Source: an uncultured Stenotrophomonas sp.
GTDB taxonomy: Bacteria > Pseudomonadota > Gammaproteobacteria > Xanthomonadales > Xanthomonadaceae
DNA: 64,000 nucleotides
NCBI RefSeq assembly: GCF_945952405.1
Contig: NZ_CAMFIA010000016.1
Location: 1-64,000 of the forward strand
Direction of reading: 5' to 3'
In this document: in pieces, positions 8,123 to 18,122 of the stretch
How the letters are laid out: the number at the start of each line of letters is the position of its first letter
How positions within the stretch are numbered: position 1 is the first letter of the stretch
Translations under genes and position numbers: made by a program
Notes under the pieces: generated by a model
Databases searched by the model: none
What the model was told of the DNA's origin: nothing
The model's input: only the letters and a program-made list of their open reading frames with translations

Positions 8123-9547
8123 ATGTCCCAAGCCCAGCCCGGCGCCGCCTCCCACGGCGGTGAGAACACTGCGTTCATCGTCCTGATCAGTTGCGTCGCC
8201 ACGCTTGGCGGGTTCCTGTTCGGCTTCGACAGTGGCGTCATCAATGGCACGGTCGAAGGCCTGCGCCAGGCCTTCAACTCGAGCGAGGCGGCGTTGGGCT
8301 TCGAAGTGGCCTCGATGCTGCTGGGCTGTGCGATCGGCGCGTTCCTGGCGGGATGGCTCGGCGATCGGCTGGGGCGGCGCGGCGTACTCATCGTCTCCGC
8401 GCTGATGTTCCTGGTCTCTGCATTGGGTGCCGGAGCCGCGCATGCCTCCTGGCTGTTCATCGCCGCGCGCGTGCTCGGTGGCTTCGCAGTGGGTGCGGCC
8501 AGCGTGATGTCGCCGGCCTACATCGCTGAGGTGGCCTCGGCGCGCTATCGCGGCCGCCTGGCCACGGTGCAGCAGATGGCGATCATCTGCGGGCTGTTCG
8601 CCGCGTTCCTCAGCAACTACCTGCTGGCCCGCGCCGCCGGCGCCTCGACCGAGCCGCTGTGGCTGGGGCATGAGGCCTGGCGCTGGATGTTCTGGATGCA
8701 GGCGTTGCCGTCCGGGTTGTTCCTGCTGCTGTTGCTGGTGATTCCGGAAAGCCCGCGGTTCCTGGTCCTGAAAGGGCGACGGGCGCAAGCCGGGGCCGTG
8801 CTGTCGCGCCTGTATGGCGCGCAGGCAGCCGCGACCAAGCAGGCCGAGATCGAGGCCAGCCTGGCCCAGGACCAGCACAAGCCGCGTTTTGCCGATCTGC
8901 TCGACAAGGCCACCGGCAGGCTGCGCCCGATCCTCTGGGTGGGCATCGGCCTGGCCATGTTCCAGCAGCTGGTCGGCATCAACGTGGTGTTCTACTACGG
9001 CGCGGTGCTGTGGCAGGCGGTGGGCTTCTCGGAGAGCGACGCACTGCTGATCAATGTGCTGTCCGGTGCGCTGAGCATCGGCGCCTGCCTGCTGACGGTG
9101 CTGCTGATCGATCGCATTGGCCGCCGGCCGCTGCTGTGGATCGGTTCGGTCGGCATGTCGGTGGCACTGGTGCTGATGGTGGTGGCCTTCGCCAGCGGCA
9201 GCCTGGCCGGCGGCCGCCTGCAGCTGTCCGATGGTATGGGACGGCTGGCGCTGGTGGCGGCCAATGCCTACGTCGTGTTCTTCAACATGTCCTGGGGCCC
9301 GGTGATGTGGGTGATGCTGGGCGAGATGTTCCCGAACCAGATCCGTGGCCCGGCGCTGGCGGTGGCCGGCGCGGCACAGTGGACCTCGAACTTCGCGATC
9401 ACCGTGACCTTCCCGATGCTGCTGGCCGGGATCGGCCTGGCCGGGGCCTACGGCATCTATACGGTGGCGGCGATCCTCTCGATCCTGTTCGTGGTGCGCT
9501 ACGTGCGCGAGACCAAGGGCAAGGAGCTGGAGCAGATGGAAGGCTGA
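8123..9547 (+). CDS. MFS sugar porter (XylE/GalP/GLUT family)
   Basis: 474 aa, twelve predicted membrane helices. Sugar-porter signatures are present: GFLFGFDSGVINGTVEG in helix 1, GDRLGRRG in loop 2-3, PAYIAEVASARYRGRL, PESPRFLV at the end of helix 6, QQLVGINVVFYYG in helix 7 and DRIGRRPLL in loop 8-9. It probably imports a monosaccharide with protons; the sugar cannot be told from sequence. The ATG at 8123 follows an AGGA eight bases upstream. Confidence 0.88.
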   Translation: MSQAQPGAASHGGENTAFIVLISCVATLGGFLFGFDSGVINGTVEGLRQAFNSSEAALGFEVASMLLGCAIGAFLAGWLGDRLGRRGVLIVSALMFLVSALGAGAAHASWLFIAARVLGGFAVGAASVMSPAYIAEVASARYRGRLATVQQMAIICGLFAAFLSNYLLARAAGASTEPLWLGHEAWRWMFWMQALPSGLFLLLLLVIPESPRFLVLKGRRAQAGAVLSRLYGAQAAATKQAEIEASLAQDQHKPRFADLLDKATGRLRPILWVGIGLAMFQQLVGINVVFYYGAVLWQAVGFSESDALLINVLSGALSIGACLLTVLLIDRIGRRPLLWIGSVGMSVALVLMVVAFASGSLAGGRLQLSDGMGRLALVAANAYVVFFNMSWGPVMWVMLGEMFPNQIRGPALAVAGAAQWTSNFAITVTFPMLLAGIGLAGAYGIYTVAAILSILFVVRYVRETKGKELEQMEG

Positions 9548-9632
9548 CGGGGCTGGCTTCGGTTGCATTCCGTTGGCGCCTGGTTGTCCCGAGTTTGAGG
9601 GGGCAGGCCGCCCTCTCCAGGACACGCAAAAG

Positions 9633-9689
9633 CCCATCCATGGTGCTCGATGGCGCCAGGGATGGCGCCATCGAGCCCCCATGGATGGG
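9633..9689. repeat. Long inverted repeat with CTCGATGGCGCC core, copy 1
   Basis: Arms of about 26 bases (CCCATCCATGG...CTCGATGGCGCCA and its complement) with one mismatch and one bulge around a 4-base loop. The 291-base gap between the sugar porter and tRNA-Glu otherwise shows only this element and a terminator. The right arm continues into GGGTTCACGGCG, which reappears in complement at 42021, where a related element lies. Confidence 0.82.
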
Positions 9690-9793
9690 TTCACGGCGCG
9701 TCCTGCCCTGGGTGACCCCACCGGCTCAAGCCGATTGCAGGGAGGTGCCAAAGCGACCAGGCCGACCGAAGCCATCACACTCCCGGAAAACAG

Positions 9794-9819
9794 AAAAGCC
9801 CGCACAAGGCGGGCTTTTT
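9794..9819. terminator. Rho-independent terminator downstream of tRNA-Glu
   Basis: GCCCGC and GCGGGC form a 6-bp stem with a 5-base loop; four A's precede and five T's follow, so it works on both strands. On the minus strand it would end the tRNA-Glu transcript. Confidence 0.85.
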
Positions 9820-9838
9820 CGGTTCCTGCTGCGGCGAC

Positions 9839-9913
9839 TGGCGCTCCCTAGGGGACTCGAACCCCTGTTTTAGCCTTGAGAGGGCCACGTCCTAACCACT
9901 AGACGAAGGGAGC
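9839..9913 (-). tRNA. tRNA-Glu (anticodon CTC)
   Basis: 75 nt on the minus strand with encoded CCA. Acceptor GCTCCCT pairs with AGGGAGC; the anticodon loop is CTCTCAA, giving anticodon CTC (GAG codons). The T-loop region GGTTCGAGTCC is standard. A terminator follows within 20 bases, so it is a single-gene transcript. Confidence 0.96.
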
Positions 9914-9959
9914 GTAACTGTGTCGCTGCCGAGGCAGGAGCGCTAGTATATGCACCTCG

Positions 9960-11345
9960 ATGCCATTGGGCAATCCCGAAACTTCAACCGGAAGCGCCAA
10001 CATCATTTCCCCTGCTACATCACCGTTCAGCCTGCGCGTCATTCCGCGCGACCAGCACACGATCTCCCGCAAGGACATCAGCCCGAACGCCCTGCGCGTG
10101 CTTTATCGCCTGCGCGATGCCGGCTTCGGCGCCTACCTTGTCGGCGGCGCGGTGCGCGACCTGCTGGTCAATGGCCAACCCAAGGATTTCGACGTGGCCA
10201 CCGATGCCACGCCCGAACAGGTCAAGCAGCTGTTCCGCAACTGCCGCCTGATCGGCCGCCGATTCCGCCTGGCCCACGTTGTGTTCGGCCGCGAGATCAT
10301 CGAAGTCGCCACCTTCCGTGCCAACAGCGATGACGGCAGCGGCGACCGCGAGATGGAAAACGGCATGCTCGTGCGCGACAACGTGTACGGCACCATCGAG
10401 GACGACGCCGTCCGCCGCGACTTCACCTGCAACGCCCTGTACTACGCCATTGAGGACTTCTCGGTGCGCGACTACACCGGCGGCTTCGAAGACGTGCAGG
10501 CGCGGCTGATGAAGCTGATCGGCGACCCCGAACAGCGCTACCGCGAAGACCCGGTGCGCATGCTGCGCGCGGTGCGCCTGGCGGCCAAGCTCGGTTTCCA
10601 GATCGAAGAAGGCACCGCGGCACCGATTCCGCAGCTGGCCGGCCTGCTCAACGAGGCCGCACCGGCGCGCCTGTTCGAGGAAGTGCTCAAGCTGTTCCTG
10701 TCCGGTCACGGCGTGGCCAGCTTCGAGGGCCTGGAGCGCTACGGCCTGCTCGACGTGCTGTTCCCGGAAAGCGCCAAGGCACTGAAGGCCAATCGCACCG
10801 GCGCGCTGCGCCGCATGCTGGTCGAAGGCCTGGCCAATACCGATGCACGCGTGGCCAACGACGAGCCGGTCTCGCCGGCGTTCCTGTTCGCGCTGCTGCT
10901 GTGGCCGGCGTTCTGCCGCGCGCAGGCGACCCTGCTCAAGCAGGGCGTCGCACCGGAAGAGGCACAGCGTCGCGCTGCCGACCGCGTCACCGTGCAGCAG
11001 CTCAGCACCATCGCGCTGCCGCGCCGCTTCTCGCTGCCGATGCAGGAGATCTGGCTGCTGCAGTCGCGCTTCGGTTCGCGCCAGCGCAAGCGCGTGTTCC
11101 GCACCCTGACCCATCCGCGCTTCCGCGCCGCGTTCGACTTCCTCAGCCTGCGCCAGGTGGCCTCGGCCGAGCATGAGGCTGACGTCGTGTTCTGGCGCGA
11201 GGCGCAGGCGCAGTCCGGCCGCGAGCTGGAATCGTCGCTGGATGCGATGCACAGCGAAGACGCCGATGACCAGAGCGGGGCGCCGCGCAAGCGCCGCCGT
11301 CGCCGCCGTCGTCCGGGTGCCCCGGCCGGTGCAGCGGGCGAGTAA
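9960..11345 (+). CDS. pcnB: Poly(A) polymerase I
   Basis: 461 aa. The nucleotidyltransferase core is clear: VGGAVRDLL (about 61-69), KDFDVATDATPE with the catalytic Asp pair, and the RRDFTCNALYY motif; a head/neck helical region follows. The C-terminus is strongly basic (RKRRRRRRRP), as in PcnB, helping RNA binding. It adds 3' poly(A) tails that promote RNA decay. It starts the pcnB-folK-panBC-panD-pgi cluster; folK begins 3 bases after its stop. The ATG at 9960 gives a slightly long N-terminus, so a later start is possible. Confidence 0.93.
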   Translation: MPLGNPETSTGSANIISPATSPFSLRVIPRDQHTISRKDISPNALRVLYRLRDAGFGAYLVGGAVRDLLVNGQPKDFDVATDATPEQVKQLFRNCRLIGRRFRLAHVVFGREIIEVATFRANSDDGSGDREMENGMLVRDNVYGTIEDDAVRRDFTCNALYYAIEDFSVRDYTGGFEDVQARLMKLIGDPEQRYREDPVRMLRAVRLAAKLGFQIEEGTAAPIPQLAGLLNEAAPARLFEEVLKLFLSGHGVASFEGLERYGLLDVLFPESAKALKANRTGALRRMLVEGLANTDARVANDEPVSPAFLFALLLWPAFCRAQATLLKQGVAPEEAQRRAADRVTVQQLSTIALPRRFSLPMQEIWLLQSRFGSRQRKRVFRTLTHPRFRAAFDFLSLRQVASAEHEADVVFWREAQAQSGRELESSLDAMHSEDADDQSGAPRKRRRRRRRPGAPAGAAGE

Positions 11346-11348
11346 GCG

Positions 11349-11834
11349 ATGACCCTTGCCTGGATCGGCCTCGGCGCCAACCTTGGCGACGCGGCCGCGA
11401 CCGTCGGCGCGGCGATGGCCGCGCTGGACGGGTTGCCCGGCACCCGCCTGCAGCAGGCCTCGCGCCTGTACGCAACGCCGGCCTGGGGCAACCAGGACCA
11501 GCCGCCATTCGTCAATGCCGTGGTGGCGGTCGAAACCGGTCTGCCGGCCGCTGCGCTGCTGCAGGCGATGCTGGCGCTGGAACAGCGCTTTGGCCGCGTG
11601 CGCGACCCCGCGGTGCACTGGGGGCCGCGCGCGCTGGATCTCGATCTGCTGCTGTACGGCGAGCAGGTGCTTGACCAGCCTGGCCTGCAGGTGCCGCACC
11701 CGTACATGCACGAGCGTGCGTTCGTGTTGGTGCCGCTGGCCGAAATCGCGCCGGATCTGGCCATTCCCGGCCATGGCTGCGTGCGGGATGCAGTGATGCG
11801 GGTGGATGCCTGCGGGATCGCGCCGATAGGGTGA
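11349..11834 (+). CDS. folK: 2-amino-4-hydroxy-6-hydroxymethyldihydropteridine pyrophosphokinase
   Basis: 161 aa, normal HPPK length. It transfers pyrophosphate from ATP to the pterin in folate synthesis. Visible signatures: IGLGANLGD (6-14), the ATP-binding stretch [20 protein letters not shown] with the DLDLLL metal ligands, and [15 protein letters not shown]. The family usually has GPRxLDLDIL, matched here. It sits between pcnB and panB as in E. coli. Confidence 0.95.
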   Translation: MTLAWIGLGANLGDAAATVGAAMAALDGLPGTRLQQASRLYATPAWGNQDQPPFVNAVVAVETGLPAAALLQAMLALEQRFGRVRDPAVHWGPRALDLDLLLYGEQVLDQPGLQVPHPYMHERAFVLVPLAEIAPDLAIPGHGCVRDAVMRVDACGIAPIG

Positions 11835-11868
11835 TAATGCCCGGGTTATCTCCCCCGGTTATCAGCAC

Positions 11869-12680
<812 letters not shown>

Positions 12681-12684
<4 letters not shown>

Positions 12685-13520
12685 TCCAGACCTTCAACGA
12701 GCTCGGCGCGCTGCGCGAGCAGATCGCCCAGTGGAAGCGCGAGGGCCTGCGCGTGGCGTTGGTGCCGACCATGGGCAACCTGCACGGTGGGCATCATTCG
12801 CTGGTGACCCTGGCCCGCCAGTACGCCGACAAGGTGGTGGCGAGCATCTTCGTCAACCCGACCCAGTTCGGCCCGAACGAGGATTTCAGTCGCTATCCGC
12901 GCACGCCCGAGGCTGACGTGGCCGGGCTGGAGCAGGTCGGCTGCGATGCCGTGTGGCTGCCCAGCGTCGAGGCGATGTACCCGCTGGGCGTGGACAAGAC
13001 CACGCGCATGCACGCGCCCGGCGTCAGTGAAGTGCTGGAGGGCGCCAGCCGCCCGGGCCACTTCGATGGCGTGTGCACGGTGGTTGCGCGCCTGTTCCTG
13101 CAGGTGCAGCCGGACGTGGCCGTGTTCGGCCGCAAGGATTACCAGCAGCTGGCCGTGATCCGGCAGATGGTGGCCGAGCTGTCATTCCCGATCCAGATCG
13201 TGGGTGCGGACATCGTGCGTGACGAGGATGGCCTGGCCAAGAGCTCGCGCAACCAGTACCTGAGCGCCGAGCAACGCCCGCTTGCGACCACGCTGCACCG
13301 CACCCTGCTGGGCATGCGCGAGGGCTACGTGGCGGGGCAGTCGCGCGCGCAGATCGAGGCCGACGCCACCGCCGCACTGCAGGCGGCCGGTTTCCAGGTT
13401 GATTATGCGGTGCTGCGCACGCCGGAACTGGCCGAGCCAAGCTTCGACGGTGGCGGCCGGGTGGCACTGATCGCCGCGCGGCTGGGCAGCACCCGCCTGA
13501 TCGACAACCTGGAGTTCTGA
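12681..13520 (+). CDS. panC: Pantothenate synthetase
   Basis: 279 aa. It joins pantoate and beta-alanine using ATP through a pantoyl-adenylate. Nucleotidyltransferase motifs: [15 protein letters not shown] (HIGH-like, about 32-46), [22 protein letters not shown] and SSRNQYLS. The start at 12681 overlaps the panB stop. An inverted repeat (GAGCCG/CGGCTC at 13519-13534) lies directly at its stop codon. Confidence 0.97.
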
Positions 13521-13586
13521 GCCGCTCGCGGCTCCGGGGCGCCTGCAACGGGCGCCTCCCACCTTCCCACGGACGGGAGATCTGCA

Positions 13587-14084
13587 ATGAAGACCCTCGC
13601 TTCCGAGGCCGGCCGCTATGCGCGGGCCTCGATCCTGGCAGTGCTGGCGGCCGGCATGCTGCCCGCCCAGCTGCTTGGCGGCCTGCTGTTCGCGCTCGAA
13701 TTCAGGCGCACGCCGGTGCCGGCGCTCAGCGGCGGCGCACAGATGTTCGCGCTGGCCGCCTGCGGTGCGCTGGCCGTACTGCTGCCGATGGCGCTGATCC
13801 AGCACTCCCGGCATCGCCTGCGCCGCACCAGCTTCGTGGGGGTCGGCTTCGGCGTGGCGACGCTGGCCATGGCTTTCTGGACCTGGCCGGGCGCGGACAA
13901 CGGCCCGCTGCTGCAGCGCCTGCGCTACGTCGACACCTTCGATGTGATTGGCTATGGCCTGCTGGTGCTGGCGGCAGGGGGCTTCGGAGCGGTGGCCGGC
14001 CTGGCCTTCCATACCGTGTTCGGCCTGTGCATCGACGGCTGCGCCGGCCCGGCCGGGGTGCGGGCGCCGGGCGAGGGCGCCTGA
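13587..14084 (+). CDS. Inner-membrane protein of unknown function
   Basis: 165 aa with about four hydrophobic segments (roughly 15-38, 50-68, 82-98, 120-150) and short polar loops. I recognise no family. There is a GGGAGA eight bases before the ATG. It is inserted between panC and panD, which are adjacent in many other gammaproteobacteria. The C-terminus has two cysteines (GLCIDGCAGP) after the last helix. Confidence 0.7.
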   Translation: MKTLASEAGRYARASILAVLAAGMLPAQLLGGLLFALEFRRTPVPALSGGAQMFALAACGALAVLLPMALIQHSRHRLRRTSFVGVGFGVATLAMAFWTWPGADNGPLLQRLRYVDTFDVIGYGLLVLAAGGFGAVAGLAFHTVFGLCIDGCAGPAGVRAPGEGA

Positions 14085-14171
14085 ACGGCCTTCAGCGTCC
14101 TGCCGCAGCCCCCTGACGACGGCCGGGCGGGTGCTAGAATCCGCTCTTTCCTTTGCCGTTGCAGCGCCCCC

Positions 14172-14552
14172 ATGCACCTGTCCCTGCTCAAGACCAAGAT
14201 CCACCGCGCCACCGTCACCCATTCCGAGCTGAACTACGAAGGCTCGATCGCCATCGATGACAACCTGCTGGCTGCCACCGGCATCCGCGAGTTCGAGCAG
14301 GTCCACATCTGGGACGTGACCAACGGTGCGCGCTTCTCGACCTACGCCATCCGCGCCGAGGCCGGGAGCGGCGTTGTTTCGCTCAACGGTGGCGCCGCGC
14401 GCCACGTGCAGGTCGGTGACATCATCATCATTGCCGCGTTCGCCAGCATGACCGAGCAGGAAGCTGACAGCTTCAAGCCGAAGCTGGTGTACGTTGATGG
14501 CAACAACCAGATCACCCACACCAACGACACGATCCCGACCCAGGCCGCATGA
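14172..14552 (+). CDS. panD: Aspartate 1-decarboxylase
   Basis: 126 aa. It makes beta-alanine for pantothenate. It is made as a pro-enzyme that cleaves itself at Gly-Ser to give a pyruvoyl group: the site is seen as YEGSIAID with Ser25. Other conserved parts: [10 protein letters not shown] and [18 protein letters not shown]. Its stop overlaps the pgi start (ATGA). Confidence 0.97.
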   Translation: MHLSLLKTKIHRATVTHSELNYEGSIAIDDNLLAATGIREFEQVHIWDVTNGARFSTYAIRAEAGSGVVSLNGGAARHVQVGDIIIIAAFASMTEQEADSFKPKLVYVDGNNQITHTNDTIPTQAA

Positions 14553-16063
14553 CAACGAACAACGGATTCGACTCGCTGCATTCCCACGCCCAGCGCCTGA
14601 AGGGCGCAAGCATTCCCAGCCTGCTCGCCGCCGAACCCGGCCGCGTCCAGCAGCTGGCGCTGCGGGTCGGTCCGTTGTATGCCAACTTCGCCCGGCAGAA
14701 GTACGATGCCGCGGCGCTGCAGGCGTTGCTGGCGCTGGCCGCCGAGCGTGATGTCGGCGCTGCCATCAACCGCCTGTTCCGTGGCGAGCAGGTCAACCTG
14801 ACCGAAGGCCGCGCCGCGCTGCACACCGCGCTGCGTGGCGACGTGGTCGATGCGCCGGTGGCGGCCGAGGCCTATGCCACCGCGCGTGGCATCCGCCAGC
14901 GCATGGGCGTGCTGGTGCGCGCGCTGGAAGACAGCGGCGTGACCGATGTGGTCAGTGTCGGCATCGGTGGTTCCGACCTCGGTCCGCGCCTGGTGGCCGA
15001 TGCGCTGCGTCCGGTCAGCGGTGCGCGCCTGCGCGTGCATTTCGTGTCGAACGTGGACGGCGCCGCCATGCAGCGCACGCTGGCCACGCTGGATCCGGCG
15101 AAGACCGCCGGCGTCCTGATCTCCAAGACCTTCGGTACGCAGGAAACCCTGCTCAACGGCCAGATCCTGCACGACTGGCTGGGCGGCAGCGAGCGCCTGT
15201 ACGCGGTCAGTGCCAATCCGGAACGTGCCGCCAAGGCCTTCGCGATCGCTGCCGAGCGCGTGCTGCCGATGTGGGACTGGGTCGGTGGCCGCTATTCGCT
15301 GTGGTCGGCGGTCGGTTTCCCGATCGCGCTGGCGATCGGCTTCGAGCGCTTCGAGCAGCTGCTGGAAGGCGCCGCGCAGATGGATGCGCATGCGCTGGAT
15401 GCGCCGCTGGAGCGCAACCTGCCGGTGCTGCATGGCCTGACCGATATCTGGAACCGCAACCTGCTTGGCTGCGCCACCCATGCGGTGATGACCTACGATC
15501 AGCGCCTGGCGCTGCTGCCGGCCTACCTGCAGCAGCTGGTGATGGAAAGCCTGGGCAAGCGCGTGCAGCGCGATGGCCAGCCGGTCACCACCGACACCGT
15601 GCCGGTGTGGTGGGGCGGGGCAGGCACCGATGTGCAACACAGCTTCTTCCAGGCGCTGCACCAGGGCACCAGCATCGTTCCGGCCGATTTCATCGGCTGC
15701 GTGCACAACGATGACCCCTACACGATCAACCACCAGGCGCTGCTGGCCAACCTGCTGGCGCAGACCGAGGCGCTGGCCAATGGCCAGGGCAGCGAGGATC
15801 CGCATCGCGATTACCCGGGTGGCCGCCCGAGCACGCTGATCCTGCTCGACGCGCTGACCCCGCAGGCGCTGGGCGCGCTGATCTCGATGTACGAGCACGC
15901 CGTATACGTGCAGTCGGTGATCTGGAACATCAACGCCTTCGACCAGTTCGGCGTCGAACTGGGCAAGCAGCTGGCCAGCGGCCTGCTGCCGGCGCTGCAG
16001 GGTGAGGAGGTGGCGATCGCCGATCCGATGACCCGCGAGATCCTGGCGCAGCTGAAGCGCTGA
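14549..16063 (+). CDS. pgi: Glucose-6-phosphate isomerase
   Basis: 504 aa. It interconverts glucose-6-phosphate and fructose-6-phosphate. Motifs: [14 protein letters not shown] (phosphate binding), the [17 protein letters not shown] signature and a late Lys-containing GVELGKQLA. It is a little shorter than the E. coli enzyme (549), as in many proteobacteria. The start overlaps the panD stop. Four SMAG palindromes follow before the next convergent gene. Confidence 0.96.
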   Translation: MTTNNGFDSLHSHAQRLKGASIPSLLAAEPGRVQQLALRVGPLYANFARQKYDAAALQALLALAAERDVGAAINRLFRGEQVNLTEGRAALHTALRGDVVDAPVAAEAYATARGIRQRMGVLVRALEDSGVTDVVSVGIGGSDLGPRLVADALRPVSGARLRVHFVSNVDGAAMQRTLATLDPAKTAGVLISKTFGTQETLLNGQILHDWLGGSERLYAVSANPERAAKAFAIAAERVLPMWDWVGGRYSLWSAVGFPIALAIGFERFEQLLEGAAQMDAHALDAPLERNLPVLHGLTDIWNRNLLGCATHAVMTYDQRLALLPAYLQQLVMESLGKRVQRDGQPVTTDTVPVWWGGAGTDVQHSFFQALHQGTSIVPADFIGCVHNDDPYTINHQALLANLLAQTEALANGQGSEDPHRDYPGGRPSTLILLDALTPQALGALISMYEHAVYVQSVIWNINAFDQFGVELGKQLASGLLPALQGEEVAIADPMTREILAQLKR

Positions 16064-16070
16064 GGTTCTG

Positions 16071-16132
16071 GTGCCGGCCAGCGGCCGGCACGACCGATGG
16101 TCCGTTCTGGTAGTGCCGGCCGCTGGCCGGCA
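16071..16132. repeat. SMAG palindrome pair
   Basis: Two GC-rich palindromes 18 bases apart: TGCCGGCC/GGCCGGCA at 16072-16090, and GTAG plus TGCCGGCC/GGCCGGCA at 16110-16132. Both lie just after the pgi stop and can pair with themselves or each other. Confidence 0.85.
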
Positions 16133-16152
16133 TTCTGGCGATCCCGCTTTCT

Positions 16153-16211
16153 GTAGAGCCGAGCCATGCTCGGCTGCGCGGCGCAGGACGCCGAGCAGGG
16201 CTCGGCTCTAC
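16153..16211. repeat. Inverted SMAG pair
   Basis: GTAGAGCCGAGC... at 16153 on the plus strand and its mirror ending at 16211 on the minus strand enclose 15 bases. The GTAG heads point outwards, so the whole unit folds into one long cruciform between the convergent pgi and regA-like genes. Confidence 0.88.
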
Positions 16212-16215
16212 ATGT

Positions 16216-16785
16216 TCAGCGGCTCGGATCGCGTTCCGGGCTCGGCCGCTTGGCCAGTTTGCGCTGCAGTGAACGCCGGTGCATGCCGAGCAGGCGTGCG
16301 GCCGCCGAGACGTTGCCGCCGGTCTCGTGCATGGCCTGCTGGATGTGCTCCCACTGCAGGCGGCTGATCGGCGTCATCGCGTCGGGCACTTCCATTTCGC
16401 CATCGTCGGCCGGACCGTCGTCCTCCTCGCCCAGGGCGCGCAGGATCATCGGCACCGTGGCCGGCTTCGGCAGGTAGTCGTCGGCACCCAGCTTGATCGC
16501 TTCCACTGCGGTGGCGATGCTGGCGTAGCCGGTCACCAGCAGGATCCGCATGTCCGCACGCAGGGCGCGCAGCGGCTGGATCAGGGCCAGGCCGGAATCG
16601 CTGCCCAGCTTCAGGTCGATCAGCGCGAATGCCGGCGGGTGCTGGCGGGCCAGCGCCAGCGCGCTGGCGGCATCCTGTGCGGTCTGCGCTTCAAGTCCCT
16701 TGCGGGCCAGGCTGCGCTGCAGGGTGCGCAGGTACAGCTCGTCGTCGTCGACCAGCAGGCCCAGGGTGGAGTGGTGAAGGCTCAT
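16216..16785 (-). CDS. Response regulator, RegA/PrrA/ActR family
   Basis: 189 aa. Receiver domain 1-120 with acidic pair Asp13/Asp14, phospho-acceptor Asp57 in ALIDLKLG and Lys107 in LPKPA. A Fis-type helix-turn-helix lies at about 145-185 (ETGGNVSAAARLLGMHRRSLQRKL). This fusion is diagnostic of RegA/PrrA global redox regulators. The start overlaps the kinase stop (ATGA). It probably controls respiratory or redox genes, inferred from the family. Confidence 0.88.
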   Translation of the reverse strand: MSLHHSTLGLLVDDDELYLRTLQRSLARKGLEAQTAQDAASALALARQHPPAFALIDLKLGSDSGLALIQPLRALRADMRILLVTGYASIATAVEAIKLGADDYLPKPATVPMILRALGEEDDGPADDGEMEVPDAMTPISRLQWEHIQQAMHETGGNVSAAARLLGMHRRSLQRKLAKRPSPERDPSR

Positions 16786-18008
16786 GGGGTGTCCTCGCGT
16801 GGAGCCAGCGGCAGGCGGAAGCCGACGCGGCTGCCGGCCCCCTGGGCCGGGCGCATCCACATCTCGCCGTCGAGGCGTTCGATGGTGGCATGGGACAGGG
16901 CCAGGCCAACGCCCATGCCCTCGCTCTTGCTGCTGCCGAACAGCTTGCCTGGCAGCACGGCGGCACGGGCGTCGAAGCCGTGGCCGTAATCGCGTACTTC
17001 GCCGATCAGGTCGTCGCCTTCGATGCGCAGGCTCAGGTCCACGCGCGGGCGGCCGGCCTGCTCGCCGGCATCGGCGGCATTGTTGAGCAGGACCATCAGC
17101 AGATGGCCCACGCCCGGGTCCAGCGGCAAGCGCAGCGGCGCATCGTCGTTGCGGTGCAGGTCGATGGTCGGCCGCACCAGGCGCCATTGCTCCAGCACCT
17201 GCTGGGCGCTGGAATGGCCGCGGCCGGGGGCATCGGCCGAGGCCGGTGCGGCCAGCGCCAGTACGCGCTCGCGGCACTGCACCAGCAGTTCGCGCAGGGT
17301 TTCCATGTCCTCGCGTACTTCCGGCTCTTCGCTGCGCTCGGCGACGTCGTCGGCCAGCAGGGTCATGGTTGCCAGTGGCGTGTTCAGTTCATGTGCCACC
17401 GATGCGGCATGGGTGGCCAGGGCGACGATGCCCTCGTTGCGTGCGAAGCGTTCGCGCAGGGCCGACAGTTCCAGTTCGCGCTGGCGCAGGGCCAGCGCCA
17501 GGCGCGTGGAGAAGGCCAGCACCACCGCAGCGGAAATCAGGAAGTTGGCGACCACGCCCCAGCGGTTGAGGTCCTGCGCGCGGAAATAGCCGTCCGGCAG
17601 CGGCTGGCCGAACAGGCCACTGGCGGCGTAGCCGAGCAGGCAGGCCAGCGCCACTGCCAGCGCCCAGCGCAGCGGCAGGGCAAATGCGGCCAGTGCGATC
17701 AGGATCAGGAACAGTGAACTGAACGGATTGGCCATGCCACCGCTCCAGCCGACCATCCAGGTCAGGATGATCACGTCCACCAGGATGTGCCCGAACGCGG
17801 TCAGCGGCGCGGTGTCGGCGGCCTCCGGGCGCAGCTGGGTATAGACGTTGAACAGGGCCAGTACGGCCACGCCGGCCCACAACGGCAGCTGCGGCAGGGG
17901 CAGGCCCAGCACCCAGGTGGCCACCAGGATGGTGGCGGCCTGGCCGCCTACGGCAAGCCAGCGCAGGCTGCACAGGGTGCGGAGAAACGGGGCGTCGGGA
18001 CCGGTCAT
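16782..18008 (-). CDS. Sensor histidine kinase, RegB/PrrB family
   Basis: 408 aa. Six membrane helices in residues 1-175, including the conserved GGMANPFSS loop (90-98) that in RegB helps sense quinone. His206 sits in AHELNTPLATM, the RegB-type H-box, and a Cys at 245 (VQCRERVL) lies at about the place of the redox-active Cys of Rhodobacter RegB. The ATPase domain has NNAADAG (N box) and GMGVGLAL. It is translationally coupled to the RegA-like regulator and divergent from ispG across 114 bases. Confidence 0.88.
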   Translation of the reverse strand: MTGPDAPFLRTLCSLRWLAVGGQAATILVATWVLGLPLPQLPLWAGVAVLALFNVYTQLRPEAADTAPLTAFGHILVDVIILTWMVGWSGGMANPFSSLFLILIALAAFALPLRWALAVALACLLGYAASGLFGQPLPDGYFRAQDLNRWGVVANFLISAAVVLAFSTRLALALRQRELELSALRERFARNEGIVALATHAASVAHELNTPLATMTLLADDVAERSEEPEVREDMETLRELLVQCRERVLALAAPASADAPGRGHSSAQQVLEQWRLVRPTIDLHRNDDAPLRLPLDPGVGHLLMVLLNNAADAGEQAGRPRVDLSLRIEGDDLIGEVRDYGHGFDARAAVLPGKLFGSSKSEGMGVGLALSHATIERLDGEMWMRPAQGAGSRVGFRLPLAPREDTP

Positions 18009-18122
18009 TCGTGCCCATCGTATGCGTTCGCGGGCGGGCGTGCCTGCGACAATAGGCCGCAGCCGTGCCGCCGGCTGAATGCGAGTCACCCGGAATGCGG
18101 GGCCGGGCGGTAGAATGCGCCC

